Source: Phycisphaerales bacterium
GTDB taxonomy: Bacteria > Planctomycetota > Phycisphaerae > UBA1845 > UTPLA1
DNA: 64,000 nt
Assembly: GCA_022360095.1 (NCBI GenBank)
Contig: JAKSDK010001621.1
Coordinates: 62,001 to 126,000 of the forward strand
Direction: 5' to 3'
This document shows, one piece after another, positions 8,549-17,968 of this stretch. The position numbers and the translations under genes were made by a program. The notes beneath the pieces were generated by a model. That model was not told the DNA's origin. It made no database searches and saw nothing but the letters and a program-made list of their open reading frames with translations. Positions within the stretch are counted from its first letter, which is position 1. The number at the start of each line of letters is the position of its first letter.

Positions 8549-9573
8549 TTGCTATCGTCTTTCTCCGATTCGATGGCCTGAATCATGGCCGGCACCACTT
8601 GCTGATAGGCGGCGTCCAGCGGGCCACGCATCTTTGCCCCCGCCGCCCTGGCGTGCCCGCCGCCGCCGAACCGTCGGGCGATCGCCGCGACATCGACTTG
8701 GTGCTTGCTGCGAAAACTGATGCGAATCGGTCCATCGTCCCCCGGTTCCATAAACAACACACACGCGTTGACGGATCCGATCCTCTGCGGCTCGTTGATG
8801 ATCTCCTCGGTCATTTTGTCGGTTGCACCGCACTTCTCAAGCATGTGACGAGTGATGCGAACGACGGCCAGACGTCCGTCGGCCAGCAGTTCGACCGACG
8901 ACAGGACGGCGCCGATCAGACGAAGCCGTGGTTCGGAATCGTTGAGATACAGTTTTTCGTAAAGTTCGTTCGGCTTCGCTCCGCCTTGAATCAGTCGCGC
9001 GGCCGTATTGAAGGCTTCGTGGTCGGCATTCGAGAATCGAAACCAACCCGTGTCCGTGGCCAGACCGCAGTAAAGAAGTGTGGCCGTGAGCTTGTCGATC
9101 GGCCAGTTCGCTCGATCACAAAGCTGCGTGATGATCTGGGCACAGGCGCCGGCCCGTTCGTCCAGGAGAATCTCATCCACGATCGGATCGCGCGTCACAT
9201 GATGGTCAACGGCCAGCTTGGCCAACGACGCCGTCTGAATCGTCTCTTGCACGTCACCCAGTTGGCTCGCGGCGCAAGTGTCCAACAACACCAACAGGTC
9301 TGCTTTTGACAAGGCGTTTGCAACCTGCTCCGGCCTCCATTCCCGGAGTGTCTCGACGTCGGGCAAAAAACGATATCGCTCCGGCACGGGCTCATGCACG
9401 TAGGCGACGGCCTCTTTCTGCCGACTTCGAAGCACGCGTTGAAACGCAGTCACGCAGCCGATGGCGTCGCCGTCAGCGCGTGCATGCGTTGTGATGACGA
9501 TGCGTTTCGCGGTGTCGATACGGTCGGCCGTCGTCGAGAAGTCGATTGGTTTTGGCTGTGCGTTCTGTTCCAC
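8545..9573 (-). CDS. nrnA: DHH-family phosphoesterase (NrnA-like)
   Basis: 342 aa from the GTG at 9573, which lies 13 nt after the ribF stop with an AGGA upstream; an ATG at 9642 would overlap ribF by 56 bp and adds an Arg-rich extension without family similarity. Motifs of the DHH/DHHA1 superfamily are present: THARADGDAIG (metal-binding His and Asp residues), DTC near residue 98, AVDHHVT (DHH, residues 123-125), and the C-terminal FGGGGHARAAG of DHHA1. Such proteins degrade nanoRNA or dephosphorylate pAp, using Mn2+. ribF-nrnA adjacency is common in bacteria. Confidence 0.9.
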   Translation of the reverse strand: MEQNAQPKPIDFSTTADRIDTAKRIVITTHARADGDAIGCVTAFQRVLRSRQKEAVAYVHEPVPERYRFLPDVETLREWRPEQVANALSKADLLVLLDTCAASQLGDVQETIQTASLAKLAVDHHVTRDPIVDEILLDERAGACAQIITQLCDRANWPIDKLTATLLYCGLATDTGWFRFSNADHEAFNTAARLIQGGAKPNELYEKLYLNDSEPRLRLIGAVLSSVELLADGRLAVVRITRHMLEKCGATDKMTEEIINEPQRIGSVNACVLFMEPGDDGPIRISFRSKHQVDVAAIARRFGGGGHARAAGAKMRGPLDAAYQQVVPAMIQAIESEKDDSK

Positions 9574-9586
9574 CGTGAGCGATGTC

Positions 9587-10534
9587 CTACCTTGGCGTCC
9601 GCGCCGCCGCGATTCTCCGAACCGTCTCAATATCCTTCGCAATCTGATCGGTCAAGGCTTCCCGGCTCTCAAATTTTCGTTGCGTACGAACAAAATCAAG
9701 AAAACAAAGTCGAACGGTTTGCCCGTACCAATCGGCGGACTCATCCAACACAAACGCTTCGACGACCAGCGACGTTCCTCCGAGGGTCGGTCGATGGCCG
9801 ATGCTGACGGCGGCGGTCGCGTGGAGATCCGGTAGCTCGGCGATACCTCCATAAACTCCCTCGGCGGGGACCAATTGTTCGCCGACGTCGAGATTGATGG
9901 TGGGATATCCCAGTTTCTTGCCGGCACCGGCTCCAGGGACGACTTTGCCGATGAGGGTGTACGGTCGTCCTAAGCAGGCCGCTGCTTTGGCGACCTCGCC
10001 CGATTCCAAGCAGCGGCGCACCACCGTGCTCGAAACGACGATCTGCTCATCGTTGAGGCTCAGGTGATAGGGCTCGACGACATGGACCTGATAGCCGCCC
10101 TTGGGTGACAGATGGCGAAGCGTGTCGGTGTTGCCCTGACGGCCGCGGCCGAATCCGAAGTTCGGACCCTCCACGATATACGACGGATGGATGCGCTTGA
10201 CCAGGATTTCACGAACAAAATCCTCTGCTGAAAGAGACAACAAAGGCCAATCCGTCTTGAGCCTGACCACGGCATCCGCCCCGGCTTTCGTAAGCTGACT
10301 GACTTTCTCCTCCCACGGCGTGAGCCGTGCCGGGGCTTCCTGGGGCCTGAGCAGGACGATCGGATGGGGTTCGAAGGTCATTGCGATAACGGCGGCACTG
10401 GACACTTTGGCCAATGCCCGGGCTGTACGCAGGATGCGCTGATGTCCGAGATGGACGCCGTCGAAATTTCCGACGGTCAGGATCGCTCCCCGCAAAGCGG
10501 GGTCCACCGATGACACGTCATCAAAAACCCTCAC
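9587..10534 (-). CDS. ribF: bifunctional riboflavin kinase / FAD synthetase
   Basis: 315 aa from the GTG at 10534, preceded by GGAGG with a 6-nt spacer; an ATG at 10552 is possible but has the GGAGG inside the reading frame. The N-terminal FAD synthetase (nucleotidyltransferase) domain shows GNFDGVHLGHQRIL and GPNFGFGRGRQGN; the C-terminal riboflavin kinase domain shows GKKLGYPTINL, GVYGG and SIGHRPTLGG. It converts riboflavin to FMN and FAD. The start lies inside the 3' end of copA (14-bp overlap), so the two are translationally coupled. Confidence 0.95.
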   Translation of the reverse strand: MRVFDDVSSVDPALRGAILTVGNFDGVHLGHQRILRTARALAKVSSAAVIAMTFEPHPIVLLRPQEAPARLTPWEEKVSQLTKAGADAVVRLKTDWPLLSLSAEDFVREILVKRIHPSYIVEGPNFGFGRGRQGNTDTLRHLSPKGGYQVHVVEPYHLSLNDEQIVVSSTVVRRCLESGEVAKAAACLGRPYTLIGKVVPGAGAGKKLGYPTINLDVGEQLVPAEGVYGGIAELPDLHATAAVSIGHRPTLGGTSLVVEAFVLDESADWYGQTVRLCFLDFVRTQRKFESREALTDQIAKDIETVRRIAAARTPR

Positions 10535-12791
10535 GTTTCGCCTCCATGTCATGGAAATCAGCCGTTTTCATCGGCGCGACGCTCCATTCGCGATTCACGA
10601 TATTCGGTAGGCGCAATGCGTTAAGCACCACGGTCAGCGAACTCACCGTCATGGCGCCTGCGGCAACGGCAGGCGGCAAGTGCCCCGACGCGGCCAGGGG
10701 AATCATAAGGATATTGTAGAAAAACGCCCAGAACAGGTTTTGGCGAATGACTCGCACGCTGGATCGGGCCAGTTGAACGGCGTCGGCCACCAGATGAGGT
10801 GTGGAGCCGATGAGATTGATGCCTGCGGACTCGTTCGCAACATCAGCCCCGCTTGCAAAGGCGATGCCGACGTCGGCCGTGGCCAGCGCCGCCGCGTCAT
10901 TCACCCCGTCACCGACCATCGCAACGCGATGACCTTGTCGTTCCAACGTTGAAATCCGCGCGACTTTGCCTTCGGGGTCGACGTTCGCGACAACAGACCC
11001 GCAGTTGATCCCTACGTTCCTCGCGATGGCATTGGCGGCCTGTTCATGGTCCCCTGTCAGGATCTCACATTGAAGTCCGAGGCGCCGCAGCCTCACCAAT
11101 GCATCCTTAGACGAAGGCCGAATGGAATCCGTGATGTAAAAGACACCCGCCGGTTTCCGGTCGATGGCAACCATGACGAAGCTTGAATTATCCATTTTGG
11201 AAAATGGCCCCGGCGTTTCGAGCTTGACGCCCTGATTCTTGATGAAATCCGGCTTGCCGATGCAGATGGCGCGTCCATCGACGGTTGCAAGAATGCCCCC
11301 GCCCGGCACGTTGCGGAACGCGTCAGGCTGCTGCAATCTGAGATCGTTTCGCCGCGCGTGAGCGACGATGGCCTGGCCCAGCGGGTGTCTCGAAAGTTGT
11401 TCGGCGCTTGCGGCCAAGCGGAGAACCGTTGGTTCGTCATATTCGTCGGCGATCTCGACGGCCTGCACGATGGGTTTGCCGCTCGTGAGCGTACCGGTTT
11501 TGTCCCAAACAACCGTGTCGACCTGCCCCATCGCCTCGAGCATGCCGGCGTCGCGAACGAGGATGCCTCGTAGCGCGGCCAGCCCTGATGCCACCAGAAC
11601 CACCGTCGGCGTCGCAAGACCCAGGGCACATGGACATGCGACGACCAGGACAGCCACGGCCGAACGCGTCGCGACGGCCGCCTCCGAAGCTCCTGCGATG
11701 ACGATCCATCCGATGAAAACCAGTATCGCCAAGGCGATGACGGTCGGCGTGAAGACCGCTGCAATACGGTCCGCCAAACGCTGCATTTCAGTTCGACTTG
11801 TCTGAGCTTTGTGGACAAGTTGCAAGATGCGTCCTAACGCCGAACGGCTTCCGATCTTCGTCGTCCGGACCGTTAACATCCCTTCTTTGACGACGGTGCC
11901 GCCGAGCACCGCGTCTCCGACGCCATGATCCACCGGCATGCCTTCACCGGTCATTAAGCTTTCGTCCACGGTCGCCCGGCCTTCAATCACGTCACCGTCG
12001 GTCGGAATCGTTTCATCTTCGAAGACCTTGACGATGTCGTTGATCTCAATGTTCTCGATGGGTACCGATGTCCAGTCATCGTCTCTTCGAACTAACGCAT
12101 TTTTGGGAGCGCGTTTCGCCAGCGCGGACATCGCCTGTGAAGCACGGCCCTTCGCCCTGGCCTCGAGGTAACGTCCGACGCAAACGAGCGTCAGAATCAT
12201 CGCAGCGGCGTTGAGATGGATGAAGTCATTGTGATGCGCGATGAAGGTGCCGTAGATGCTGCTCGCAAATGCCGTAACAACACTCATCAGAATCAACAGG
12301 TCCATGTTGCCGGCGCGACGGAGGAGTGACTGTAAGCCGCTGATCAGGATCGGGGCGCCGGCGGTGCGCGCCAGCATGAACACCAACAGCATCTGCAACA
12401 GGCGCGCCGGGATCTGCTTCTCCGTCGCCGCACCCCATAACACGGGCATGAGGTATTCCAGGGCCAGGACAGGAAGTCCATACGAAACAGCCTGAATCAC
12501 GGTCTGACGATGACGCCGAAGCATTTCGCGATGTTCACCGTCGGTGGCCAACCGATCCGCCAGTTGTTGGCTGCTTGCGAGGATTTCCGCGTCATAACCG
12601 ATCGCTCGGACGGTGGTGATCAACTGGTCATGACGAAGTCCCTCCGAGTCGGTCGTCACGGAAGCCGACTCGTTCATCAGATTGACCACGGCCTCCGTAA
12701 CGCCGTTCATATTGCGGAGGGCCTTCTCCACGCGCTGAACACAGGCGCCACAGTTCATGCCATTGATGCGGAGGTGGACTTGTCTAGACAT
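10521..12791 (-). CDS. copA: copper-translocating P1B-type ATPase
   Basis: 756 aa from the ATG at 12791. A GTG at 12836 would add 15 residues of no recognisable similarity. One N-terminal heavy-metal-associated domain with MNCGAC (Cys14, Cys17), eight expected TM helices, the ion-binding CPC motif (Cys386-Pro387-Cys388), phosphorylation site DKTGT (Asp430), the HP dipeptide in SRHPLGQ, and the hinge GDGVNDAAAL. The CPC type points to Cu+ export or delivery to periplasmic cuproproteins (family knowledge). It sits in a minus-strand series after a nucleoside hydrolase and overlaps ribF. The cupredoxin-like lipoprotein elsewhere in the window could be a client, which is speculative. Confidence 0.93.
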   Translation of the reverse strand: MSRQVHLRINGMNCGACVQRVEKALRNMNGVTEAVVNLMNESASVTTDSEGLRHDQLITTVRAIGYDAEILASSQQLADRLATDGEHREMLRRHRQTVIQAVSYGLPVLALEYLMPVLWGAATEKQIPARLLQMLLVFMLARTAGAPILISGLQSLLRRAGNMDLLILMSVVTAFASSIYGTFIAHHNDFIHLNAAAMILTLVCVGRYLEARAKGRASQAMSALAKRAPKNALVRRDDDWTSVPIENIEINDIVKVFEDETIPTDGDVIEGRATVDESLMTGEGMPVDHGVGDAVLGGTVVKEGMLTVRTTKIGSRSALGRILQLVHKAQTSRTEMQRLADRIAAVFTPTVIALAILVFIGWIVIAGASEAAVATRSAVAVLVVACPCALGLATPTVVLVASGLAALRGILVRDAGMLEAMGQVDTVVWDKTGTLTSGKPIVQAVEIADEYDEPTVLRLAASAEQLSRHPLGQAIVAHARRNDLRLQQPDAFRNVPGGGILATVDGRAICIGKPDFIKNQGVKLETPGPFSKMDNSSFVMVAIDRKPAGVFYITDSIRPSSKDALVRLRRLGLQCEILTGDHEQAANAIARNVGINCGSVVANVDPEGKVARISTLERQGHRVAMVGDGVNDAAALATADVGIAFASGADVANESAGINLIGSTPHLVADAVQLARSSVRVIRQNLFWAFFYNILMIPLAASGHLPPAVAAGAMTVSSLTVVLNALRLPNIVNREWSVAPMKTADFHDMEAKREGF

Positions 12792-12859
12792 GCGTTGCGA
12801 GTTTCGAGTGGCGCTCGCGGGCTGGGGAGCCGACACTCAAGATCAAGATTCGAAACTCT

Positions 12860-13789
12860 TCACACGATGAATGCTTCATGACAAAGAGATTCTAGCATGT
12901 TTTCCAGGAAATCCACTGCGTTGACGGCGGTAAGCAGATCGATCTGTTTGGATTTGTCACCACCCAGAGCGGGCTTGCACCGGCCTGCCTCCCGCCCGTC
13001 GGTCGCGATCTCAAGACGCATCCTTGTCTTCAGGAAAAGGTCCGGCCAGATCATGCTGCCGACCGCGACCGCTGCTGGGACAAACGCCTTGCCATAGCCC
13101 GGTTCGCTGTTCTGTTCCAGAACATATTCGAGAATCTGAGACGGCACTTCGCCCGTGCGGTAGCCGCTGGCCGCCATGTGGGCCGCATGGGACTGATCGA
13201 GACAGACAAGGCCGGCTACGTCCAGGGGAATGACGGTCAAAGGCAATCCCGCCGACAGGATTTTGGAGGCGGCTTGTGGATCTCGATGAAAACTGAACTC
13301 CGCGAATTCGTTGGCATCGCCCTTGGCCCATACGGCTCCGCCGGCGACGTAAACGCGCCGAACAGATTGCAACTGAGAAGGTGTGTCGGCCAGGATTGCC
13401 GCCAGGTTGGATAGCGGGCCGATGGAGAGAATGTTTAAGGCTCCACCGGCGTCTTCGATCGTCCGTCTGTAGACGTCCCTGAAATCGGAAGGGTCGAGAT
13501 CTTCCTTGTCGGGGCGGTCCCAGTTTCCTAATCCATCTTCACCAAAAAGGTCGCGCCTGTCGCTCAACCCGGGCGTGGTTTGGTCGAGACCCCGACCAAT
13601 CATCGGAACGGTTGGAGGATTCAGCGCATCGAGCATGCGCCCGATGTTAATCATCACCTGGTCCACACCGACGCTGCCGCCGACGCCGACAATCGCGCGG
13701 AGATCCAAAGCGTCTGATGCCAGCGCCAATGAAACGGCGACGGCGTCATCGATTCCGAGGTCCGTGTCGATCAACACCGGAATGGCCAT
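12860..13789 (-). CDS. nucleoside hydrolase (IUNH family)
   Basis: 309 aa from the ATG at 13789, giving MAIPVLIDTD; a GTG at 13816 adds nine residues and cannot be excluded. The N-terminal signature DTDLGIDDAVA matches the family DTDPGxDDAxA, with Leu in place of Pro, and keeps the Ca2+-binding Asp cluster. NILSIGPLSNLA and VYVAGGAVWAKGDANEF are further family blocks. Such enzymes cleave the N-glycosidic bond of ribonucleosides for purine or pyrimidine salvage. The exact nucleoside preference cannot be told. It is 15 bp after the GT-C-like gene stop region and upstream of copA on the same strand. Confidence 0.85.
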   Translation of the reverse strand: MAIPVLIDTDLGIDDAVAVSLALASDALDLRAIVGVGGSVGVDQVMINIGRMLDALNPPTVPMIGRGLDQTTPGLSDRRDLFGEDGLGNWDRPDKEDLDPSDFRDVYRRTIEDAGGALNILSIGPLSNLAAILADTPSQLQSVRRVYVAGGAVWAKGDANEFAEFSFHRDPQAASKILSAGLPLTVIPLDVAGLVCLDQSHAAHMAASGYRTGEVPSQILEYVLEQNSEPGYGKAFVPAAVAVGSMIWPDLFLKTRMRLEIATDGREAGRCKPALGGDKSKQIDLLTAVNAVDFLENMLESLCHEAFIV

Positions 13790-13831
13790 GGTCGCCCGCG
13801 CTTTCTTGGAGTGCACGGAATGACAAGATCA

Positions 13832-15325
13832 CTATTTCATATTATCCCGTTGCGGTGATTCCGGGTCAACGCCGTTCCGGTTTTCGTCCTGTCGCAACTT
13901 TCGGACGACCACACAGCGTTGGTGCACGGGCCAGTTCCGAAGCCCGAATGTGATCGGATCATACTGCCGCAGCGAGTGTTCCGTTTCGAAGAGGACCTCA
14001 TACCCGTGGTCCGGCAGTTCTTCTATGTCGATATTGAACCAGAGTTTTCCACGATGATTGTCCCAAATCCCCAACGAACCGGGAGGCAGCGATTTCAGCA
14101 TTTCTTGTTGCGCTTCACGGTTCCATGGGTTTCGCTTGAGTTGTTCTGCCCGCGGCGGGAGTTCCAATAGCTCGAGCACGAGTTCATCACTGACGAAAAA
14201 AGCTGGAGCAGGGTCAAGCAAGCATTGCGTCTTGACGTAGTTAACGGCCCGAACGATCAGCTTTGGATGATGATTTTGAGCGTCGTTGACATAGTAGAGC
14301 ATTGGAATAGATGTGGCCGTCAGAACGGCGAGGATCGTTGCGCAGGTTCTGACTTTGGAGGCGCGTGCCGCCAGGAACCGAGTCCTTCCAATCAGGTTCC
14401 AGCCTTCGAGGCAAATCAATGCAGTCAATGGAGACGTACAGGCCAGGATTCGCAAGAGTCCTACCGAAGCGAACCATCCACGCCACCAGAGAATGCTGTG
14501 AAGCAGAAACACCATCGACCACACGGCCCACGGCAACCACATCTTCGATTTCATGGAAGGAAATATGCCCAGGATGAAGATCGGAAAGAGGATCGGGCCG
14601 CAATATTCGGGCCATCCGGCGGCATAATCAAAAAGTGCCCCATTCCCGTAAGCGACATAACTACCGGCAGGCCATGACCATGTTCGGATCACATAGAGTG
14701 GATCGCCGACGATCAAGGCACAGGCCGCCATCCAACAGAGCATTCCGGTCCCAAGCAAGGCGCATCGCCTTAGGCGCTGCCAACGATTCAAACTGGTGAC
14801 GGATGGCAGCCATAGCATCGTGGCCCACATCAGCATCAGAAAGAATCCCTCAGGTCTGACCAAAGGCAGAAATGAAACCATGAGTGAAGAGAGTACTAAC
14901 CGGCGCGCCAGCCAAAGGCGGATCGCGAGCACGATGCCCAGCGCCATCGGCATTTCCGTCATCGTGTCGGCGGCAAGCGCGAATGCGTACGGCTGCCATA
15001 GCACCATCGGTCCGGCGAGTTTCGAATTCCGAAGTCCAAGATCGTCCGCCATGCGCATCGTCTGCCAGACCAGAACAGTGGTTAGTATTGCGGCTGCAAT
15101 CCGTGCGGCGTACATGCCGTATGACGCGGGCAGGACCATGACGGCCGCGTACAATGGTCGCGCCCAGGCGGTCAGCATGACTTCGGGATGGTCGACGCCC
15201 TCACGGAGATTCCGATAGTGAAGAATCGCATCGCCTTCCCCCGAATAAGGCCAATAATCGAGCCAGACCACGAGTGTGATGAGAACGGCCAAGCTGATGA
15301 ATAAACACTTATGATTCTCAGCCAA
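13832..15325 (-). CDS. multi-pass membrane protein, GT-C glycosyltransferase-like
   Basis: 497 aa with about ten hydrophobic segments. Layout (short N-terminal TM, then a loop with acidic residues in SGEGDAILHYRN, then many TMs and a C-terminal soluble region of ~120 residues) resembles GT-C fold dolichyl/undecaprenyl-phosphate-sugar mannosyltransferase families. The acidic residues of the first loop would be the catalytic position. No substrate can be assigned. It begins the minus-strand series leading to the nucleoside hydrolase and copA. Confidence 0.6.
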   Translation of the reverse strand: MAENHKCLFISLAVLITLVVWLDYWPYSGEGDAILHYRNLREGVDHPEVMLTAWARPLYAAVMVLPASYGMYAARIAAAILTTVLVWQTMRMADDLGLRNSKLAGPMVLWQPYAFALAADTMTEMPMALGIVLAIRLWLARRLVLSSLMVSFLPLVRPEGFFLMLMWATMLWLPSVTSLNRWQRLRRCALLGTGMLCWMAACALIVGDPLYVIRTWSWPAGSYVAYGNGALFDYAAGWPEYCGPILFPIFILGIFPSMKSKMWLPWAVWSMVFLLHSILWWRGWFASVGLLRILACTSPLTALICLEGWNLIGRTRFLAARASKVRTCATILAVLTATSIPMLYYVNDAQNHHPKLIVRAVNYVKTQCLLDPAPAFFVSDELVLELLELPPRAEQLKRNPWNREAQQEMLKSLPPGSLGIWDNHRGKLWFNIDIEELPDHGYEVLFETEHSLRQYDPITFGLRNWPVHQRCVVVRKLRQDENRNGVDPESPQRDNMK

Positions 15326-15522
15326 GGGAGTCTCCGGAATGCCCGGCTTTCGACGATTTGAATTCTCCGTTGCTCGGAACGCGAAGCAACCTATCTTAAC
15401 CCTGGTCCCTGTAATGAAAAGCTGGATTGTTCGATCGGACTGCCGGATGTCGATTCGGCTGACCGTCGATGTTACGATAGTCGTTCCGCCTTGCGGTGCT
15501 TCCAGATGAGACCAGGTAAGAC

Positions 15523-16575
15523 ATGAGCGATTCCATAGACAAACTGATCCACACGGTGATCGACGGACGCGATCTGAGTCGCGACGAAACGGCGCAAGTT
15601 TTCGACGAGCTCATGGCCGGTCGCCTGTCCGATCGTCGTATCGAGCAATACCTGACGGCGCTGGCAGACAAAGGCGAGACCGTGGAAGAGATCGTCGGCG
15701 CTGCCACGGTGATGCGACGACACGTGACGCAAATTGATTGTGACGAATTGAACGCGATTGACACATGCGGGACCGGTGGAGACGGCATCAGTACGTTTAA
15801 TGTCTCAACGGCCGCGGCCATTGTGGCAGCCGGCGCCGGAGCAAAGGTTGCGAAACACGGCAATCGATCCAACTCACGCCGGAGCGGCTCTGCCGAAGTG
15901 CTTCAAGCCCTCGGCGTCAATGTTGATGCTTCTCCTGAATCGGTTGCACGCTGCATCAAGGAAGTTGGTATCGGTTTTCTGTTCGCGGCCAAGCTGCATC
16001 CCGCCATGAGGCACGTGGTTCCTATTCGTCGTAAGATCGGTCGACCGACGATTTTTAATCTTCTGGGGCCATTGACCAACCCTGCCTTTGTGACGCGCCA
16101 GATCGTGGGCGTTCCCCGATTGGAACTGACACGAAAAATCGCAGACGTGCTGCAACAGCTTGGGGACGTTCATGCGTTCGTTGTCCACGGCCACGACGGA
16201 CTCTGCGATTTCACGATCACCGGTCCCAGTCATTATGTCGAACTACGCATGGGGCGGCTCGAAGAGAAAACGGTCCAGCCTGAAGAAGCCGGCCTTGAAC
16301 CCGGCTCGATCGAGTCGCTTCGGATCGCAAGTCCGGCCGAAAGCGCTGCCGTGATCCGCTCGATTCTCAGGGGCGAACCCGGTCCCTGTCGGGATCACAC
16401 GTTGTTGAACGTGGCGTTCGCCCTCATGGTCGCGGGTATTGCGGAGGATTTGCCGAACGGGATTCGACGCGCCGCGAACTCCATCGATAGCGGCGCCGCC
16501 GCCGAGACACTGAAGCGGCTCGTTGCCCTGACCGAGGCCGGTGGCATCGGGCCGGTCGGATCAGGGGGTAAATGA
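15523..16575 (+). CDS. trpD: anthranilate phosphoribosyltransferase
   Basis: 350 aa. Contains the PRPP-binding CGTGGDG (residues 82-88), the NVSTAAA stretch, KHGNRS (111-116), and the FNLLGPLTNPA block of TrpD. It transfers phosphoribose to anthranilate, the second committed step of tryptophan synthesis. An AGGTAAGAC precedes the ATG closely. No other trp genes are in the window; the only co-transcribed neighbour is a small zinc protein overlapping its stop (ATGA), so the trp pathway is dispersed here. Confidence 0.96.
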   Translation: MSDSIDKLIHTVIDGRDLSRDETAQVFDELMAGRLSDRRIEQYLTALADKGETVEEIVGAATVMRRHVTQIDCDELNAIDTCGTGGDGISTFNVSTAAAIVAAGAGAKVAKHGNRSNSRRSGSAEVLQALGVNVDASPESVARCIKEVGIGFLFAAKLHPAMRHVVPIRRKIGRPTIFNLLGPLTNPAFVTRQIVGVPRLELTRKIADVLQQLGDVHAFVVHGHDGLCDFTITGPSHYVELRMGRLEEKTVQPEEAGLEPGSIESLRIASPAESAAVIRSILRGEPGPCRDHTLLNVAFALMVAGIAEDLPNGIRRAANSIDSGAAAETLKRLVALTEAGGIGPVGSGGK

Positions 16576-16877
16576 TGATCCGTTATCGTTGTGACGGTTG
16601 TGGGCTCGACCTCGAACGTGACGGGTCGAACCATTTCATCGTGAAGATCGAGGCCTTCGCAGCAGCGGGCAAGCTCGAATTCACCCGCGAGGACCTGAAC
16701 CGAGACCACAAAGCCGAAATGCGGCGAGTCCTGGCAGATCTCGAAAATCACTCCCCCGATGAAATCGAAAACCAAGTCTACCGGGCACTACGATATGACC
16801 TGTGTCCGGCCTGCCATCGTAGATTTCTCGAAACTCCCCTGGCCGGCATTCGATCCGACAATAAGGATGTGAGCTAA
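16572..16877 (+). CDS. small zinc-binding protein, function unknown
   Basis: 101 aa. Starts with CDGCGLDLERDG and ends with CPACHRRF, two CxxC pairs that would chelate one zinc, separated by about 70 helical, charged residues. The ATG overlaps the trpD stop as ATGA, with a second ATG immediately after, so it is translationally coupled to trpD. No enzymatic motif is seen. Position and size suggest a regulator or adaptor; this is a guess. Confidence 0.65.
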   Translation: MMIRYRCDGCGLDLERDGSNHFIVKIEAFAAAGKLEFTREDLNRDHKAEMRRVLADLENHSPDEIENQVYRALRYDLCPACHRRFLETPLAGIRSDNKDVS

Positions 16878-16881
16878 AGGT

Positions 16882-16898
16882 AGGGCGGAACCCGCCCT
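16882..16898. repeat. GC-rich hairpin between convergent genes
   Basis: AGGGCGG-AAC-CCGCCCT is a perfect 7-bp inverted repeat four bases after the small zinc-protein stop and 79 bp before the end of the convergent minus gene. It lacks a T-tract on either side, so it is either a weak bidirectional terminator or one copy of an interspersed REP-like element. Confidence 0.5.
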
Positions 16899-16976
16899 GC
16901 AACGCTCTGTTCTATTTCTGAGCGGACTTTGCGTCGGATTCCAGCCGCCTCCTGACGGACGCGGCTCTGTTTGGCG

Positions 16977-17321
16977 CTATGACACACGCGCGCCCGGCGC
17001 GATCTCGGCGGACGGCGTGACGAGGATCACTTGAGACTTTTCCTCATCGGAGGCCGCGAGCAGCATGCCCTGACTTTCTTCACCTCGCATCTTTCGCGGC
17101 TTGAGATTCTTGACGACGACGACGTTTTTTCCGACCAGGTCATCCGGGGAGTAATATCCTTTCAGGCCGGCGACGAGTTGGCGCTGCTCCGTGCCCAGAT
17201 CGATCTGCAGGATAAGCAATCGATCGGCGTCGGGGTGGTCCCGGGCCTCCAGCACCCTGGCCACACGCAAGTCAAGCTTCGAGAAATCATCGAACGTAAT
17301 CATCCCGGGGGAATCACTCAT
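16977..17321 (-). CDS. stand-alone tRNA-binding (EMAP/CsaA-like) domain protein
   Basis: 114 aa, essentially a single OB-fold tRNA-binding domain: FDDFSKLDLRVARVLEA, HPDADRLLILQIDLG, RQLVAGLKGYY, NLKPRKMRGEESQGMLLAA. These match the C-terminal dimerisation/tRNA-binding domain of methionyl-tRNA synthetase (annotated as MetRS beta subunit) and the closely related CsaA. If the organism's MetRS lacks this domain, this protein would be its trans-acting subunit. It is the last gene of a seven-gene minus-strand run, 47 bp after folE. Confidence 0.88.
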   Translation of the reverse strand: MSDSPGMITFDDFSKLDLRVARVLEARDHPDADRLLILQIDLGTEQRQLVAGLKGYYSPDDLVGKNVVVVKNLKPRKMRGEESQGMLLAASDEEKSQVILVTPSAEIAPGARVS

Positions 17322-17368
17322 GGGTTGGGCTCCGTAGCTCTGAGATCGTCATCATGACGCGTTCATGC

Positions 17369-17953
17369 CTATTTGTGCAACAGACTCATGGCCTCGGCTC
17401 TTGTCGCCGGATTCGTCGAACAGACGCCGCGTATCGCGGAGGTCACCATGACACTGCCGGGTTTCTTGACACCGCGACAGGTCATGCAACTGTGGACCGC
17501 TTCCAGCACGACGGCTGCACCCTGGGCGTTGAGTTCGTCCATGAGCAGGTCGGCAATCTGTGTCGTCATTCGCTCCTGAACCTGAGGGCGCAAGGCGAAA
17601 GCGTCGACCACGCGGGCCATTTTCGACAAGCCCACGACTTTTCCGTCCGGCAGGTAAGCAATATGGGCCTTGCCCTCGAAGGGCATGAGATGATGCTCGC
17701 ACATTGAATTGAACGGCACGTCGCGGACGACGACCATTTCGTTGTATTTTTCCGTGAACGTTTTTTTGAGGTAGGACCGCGGGTCTGCATGCATTCCGGC
17801 AAAAAGTTCCTCATACATTCGGGCCACACGCGTCGGCGTGTCGCGCAAGCCTTCACGGTCCGGGTCGTCACCGATGGCCAGGAGAATGTCACGCACGGCG
17901 TTGACGATGCGGGCATGATCCACACGCTGTTCGGTCAGGGTGGCTTGCGTCAT
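17369..17953 (-). CDS. folE: GTP cyclohydrolase I
   Basis: 194 aa, a normal length. Zinc ligands Cys85 and Cys156 and the MCEHHLMPF motif (His87, His88) are present, as are GKVVGLSKMARVVD and the final RAEAMSLL. It converts GTP to 7,8-dihydroneopterin triphosphate, the entry to folate or pterin synthesis. It lies 15 bp downstream of a zinc-ribbon membrane protein gene and upstream of the tRNA-binding protein, probably in one transcript. Confidence 0.96.
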   Translation of the reverse strand: MTQATLTEQRVDHARIVNAVRDILLAIGDDPDREGLRDTPTRVARMYEELFAGMHADPRSYLKKTFTEKYNEMVVVRDVPFNSMCEHHLMPFEGKAHIAYLPDGKVVGLSKMARVVDAFALRPQVQERMTTQIADLLMDELNAQGAAVVLEAVHSCMTCRGVKKPGSVMVTSAIRGVCSTNPATRAEAMSLLHK

Positions 17954-17968
17954 GGTATTCGAATCTCC

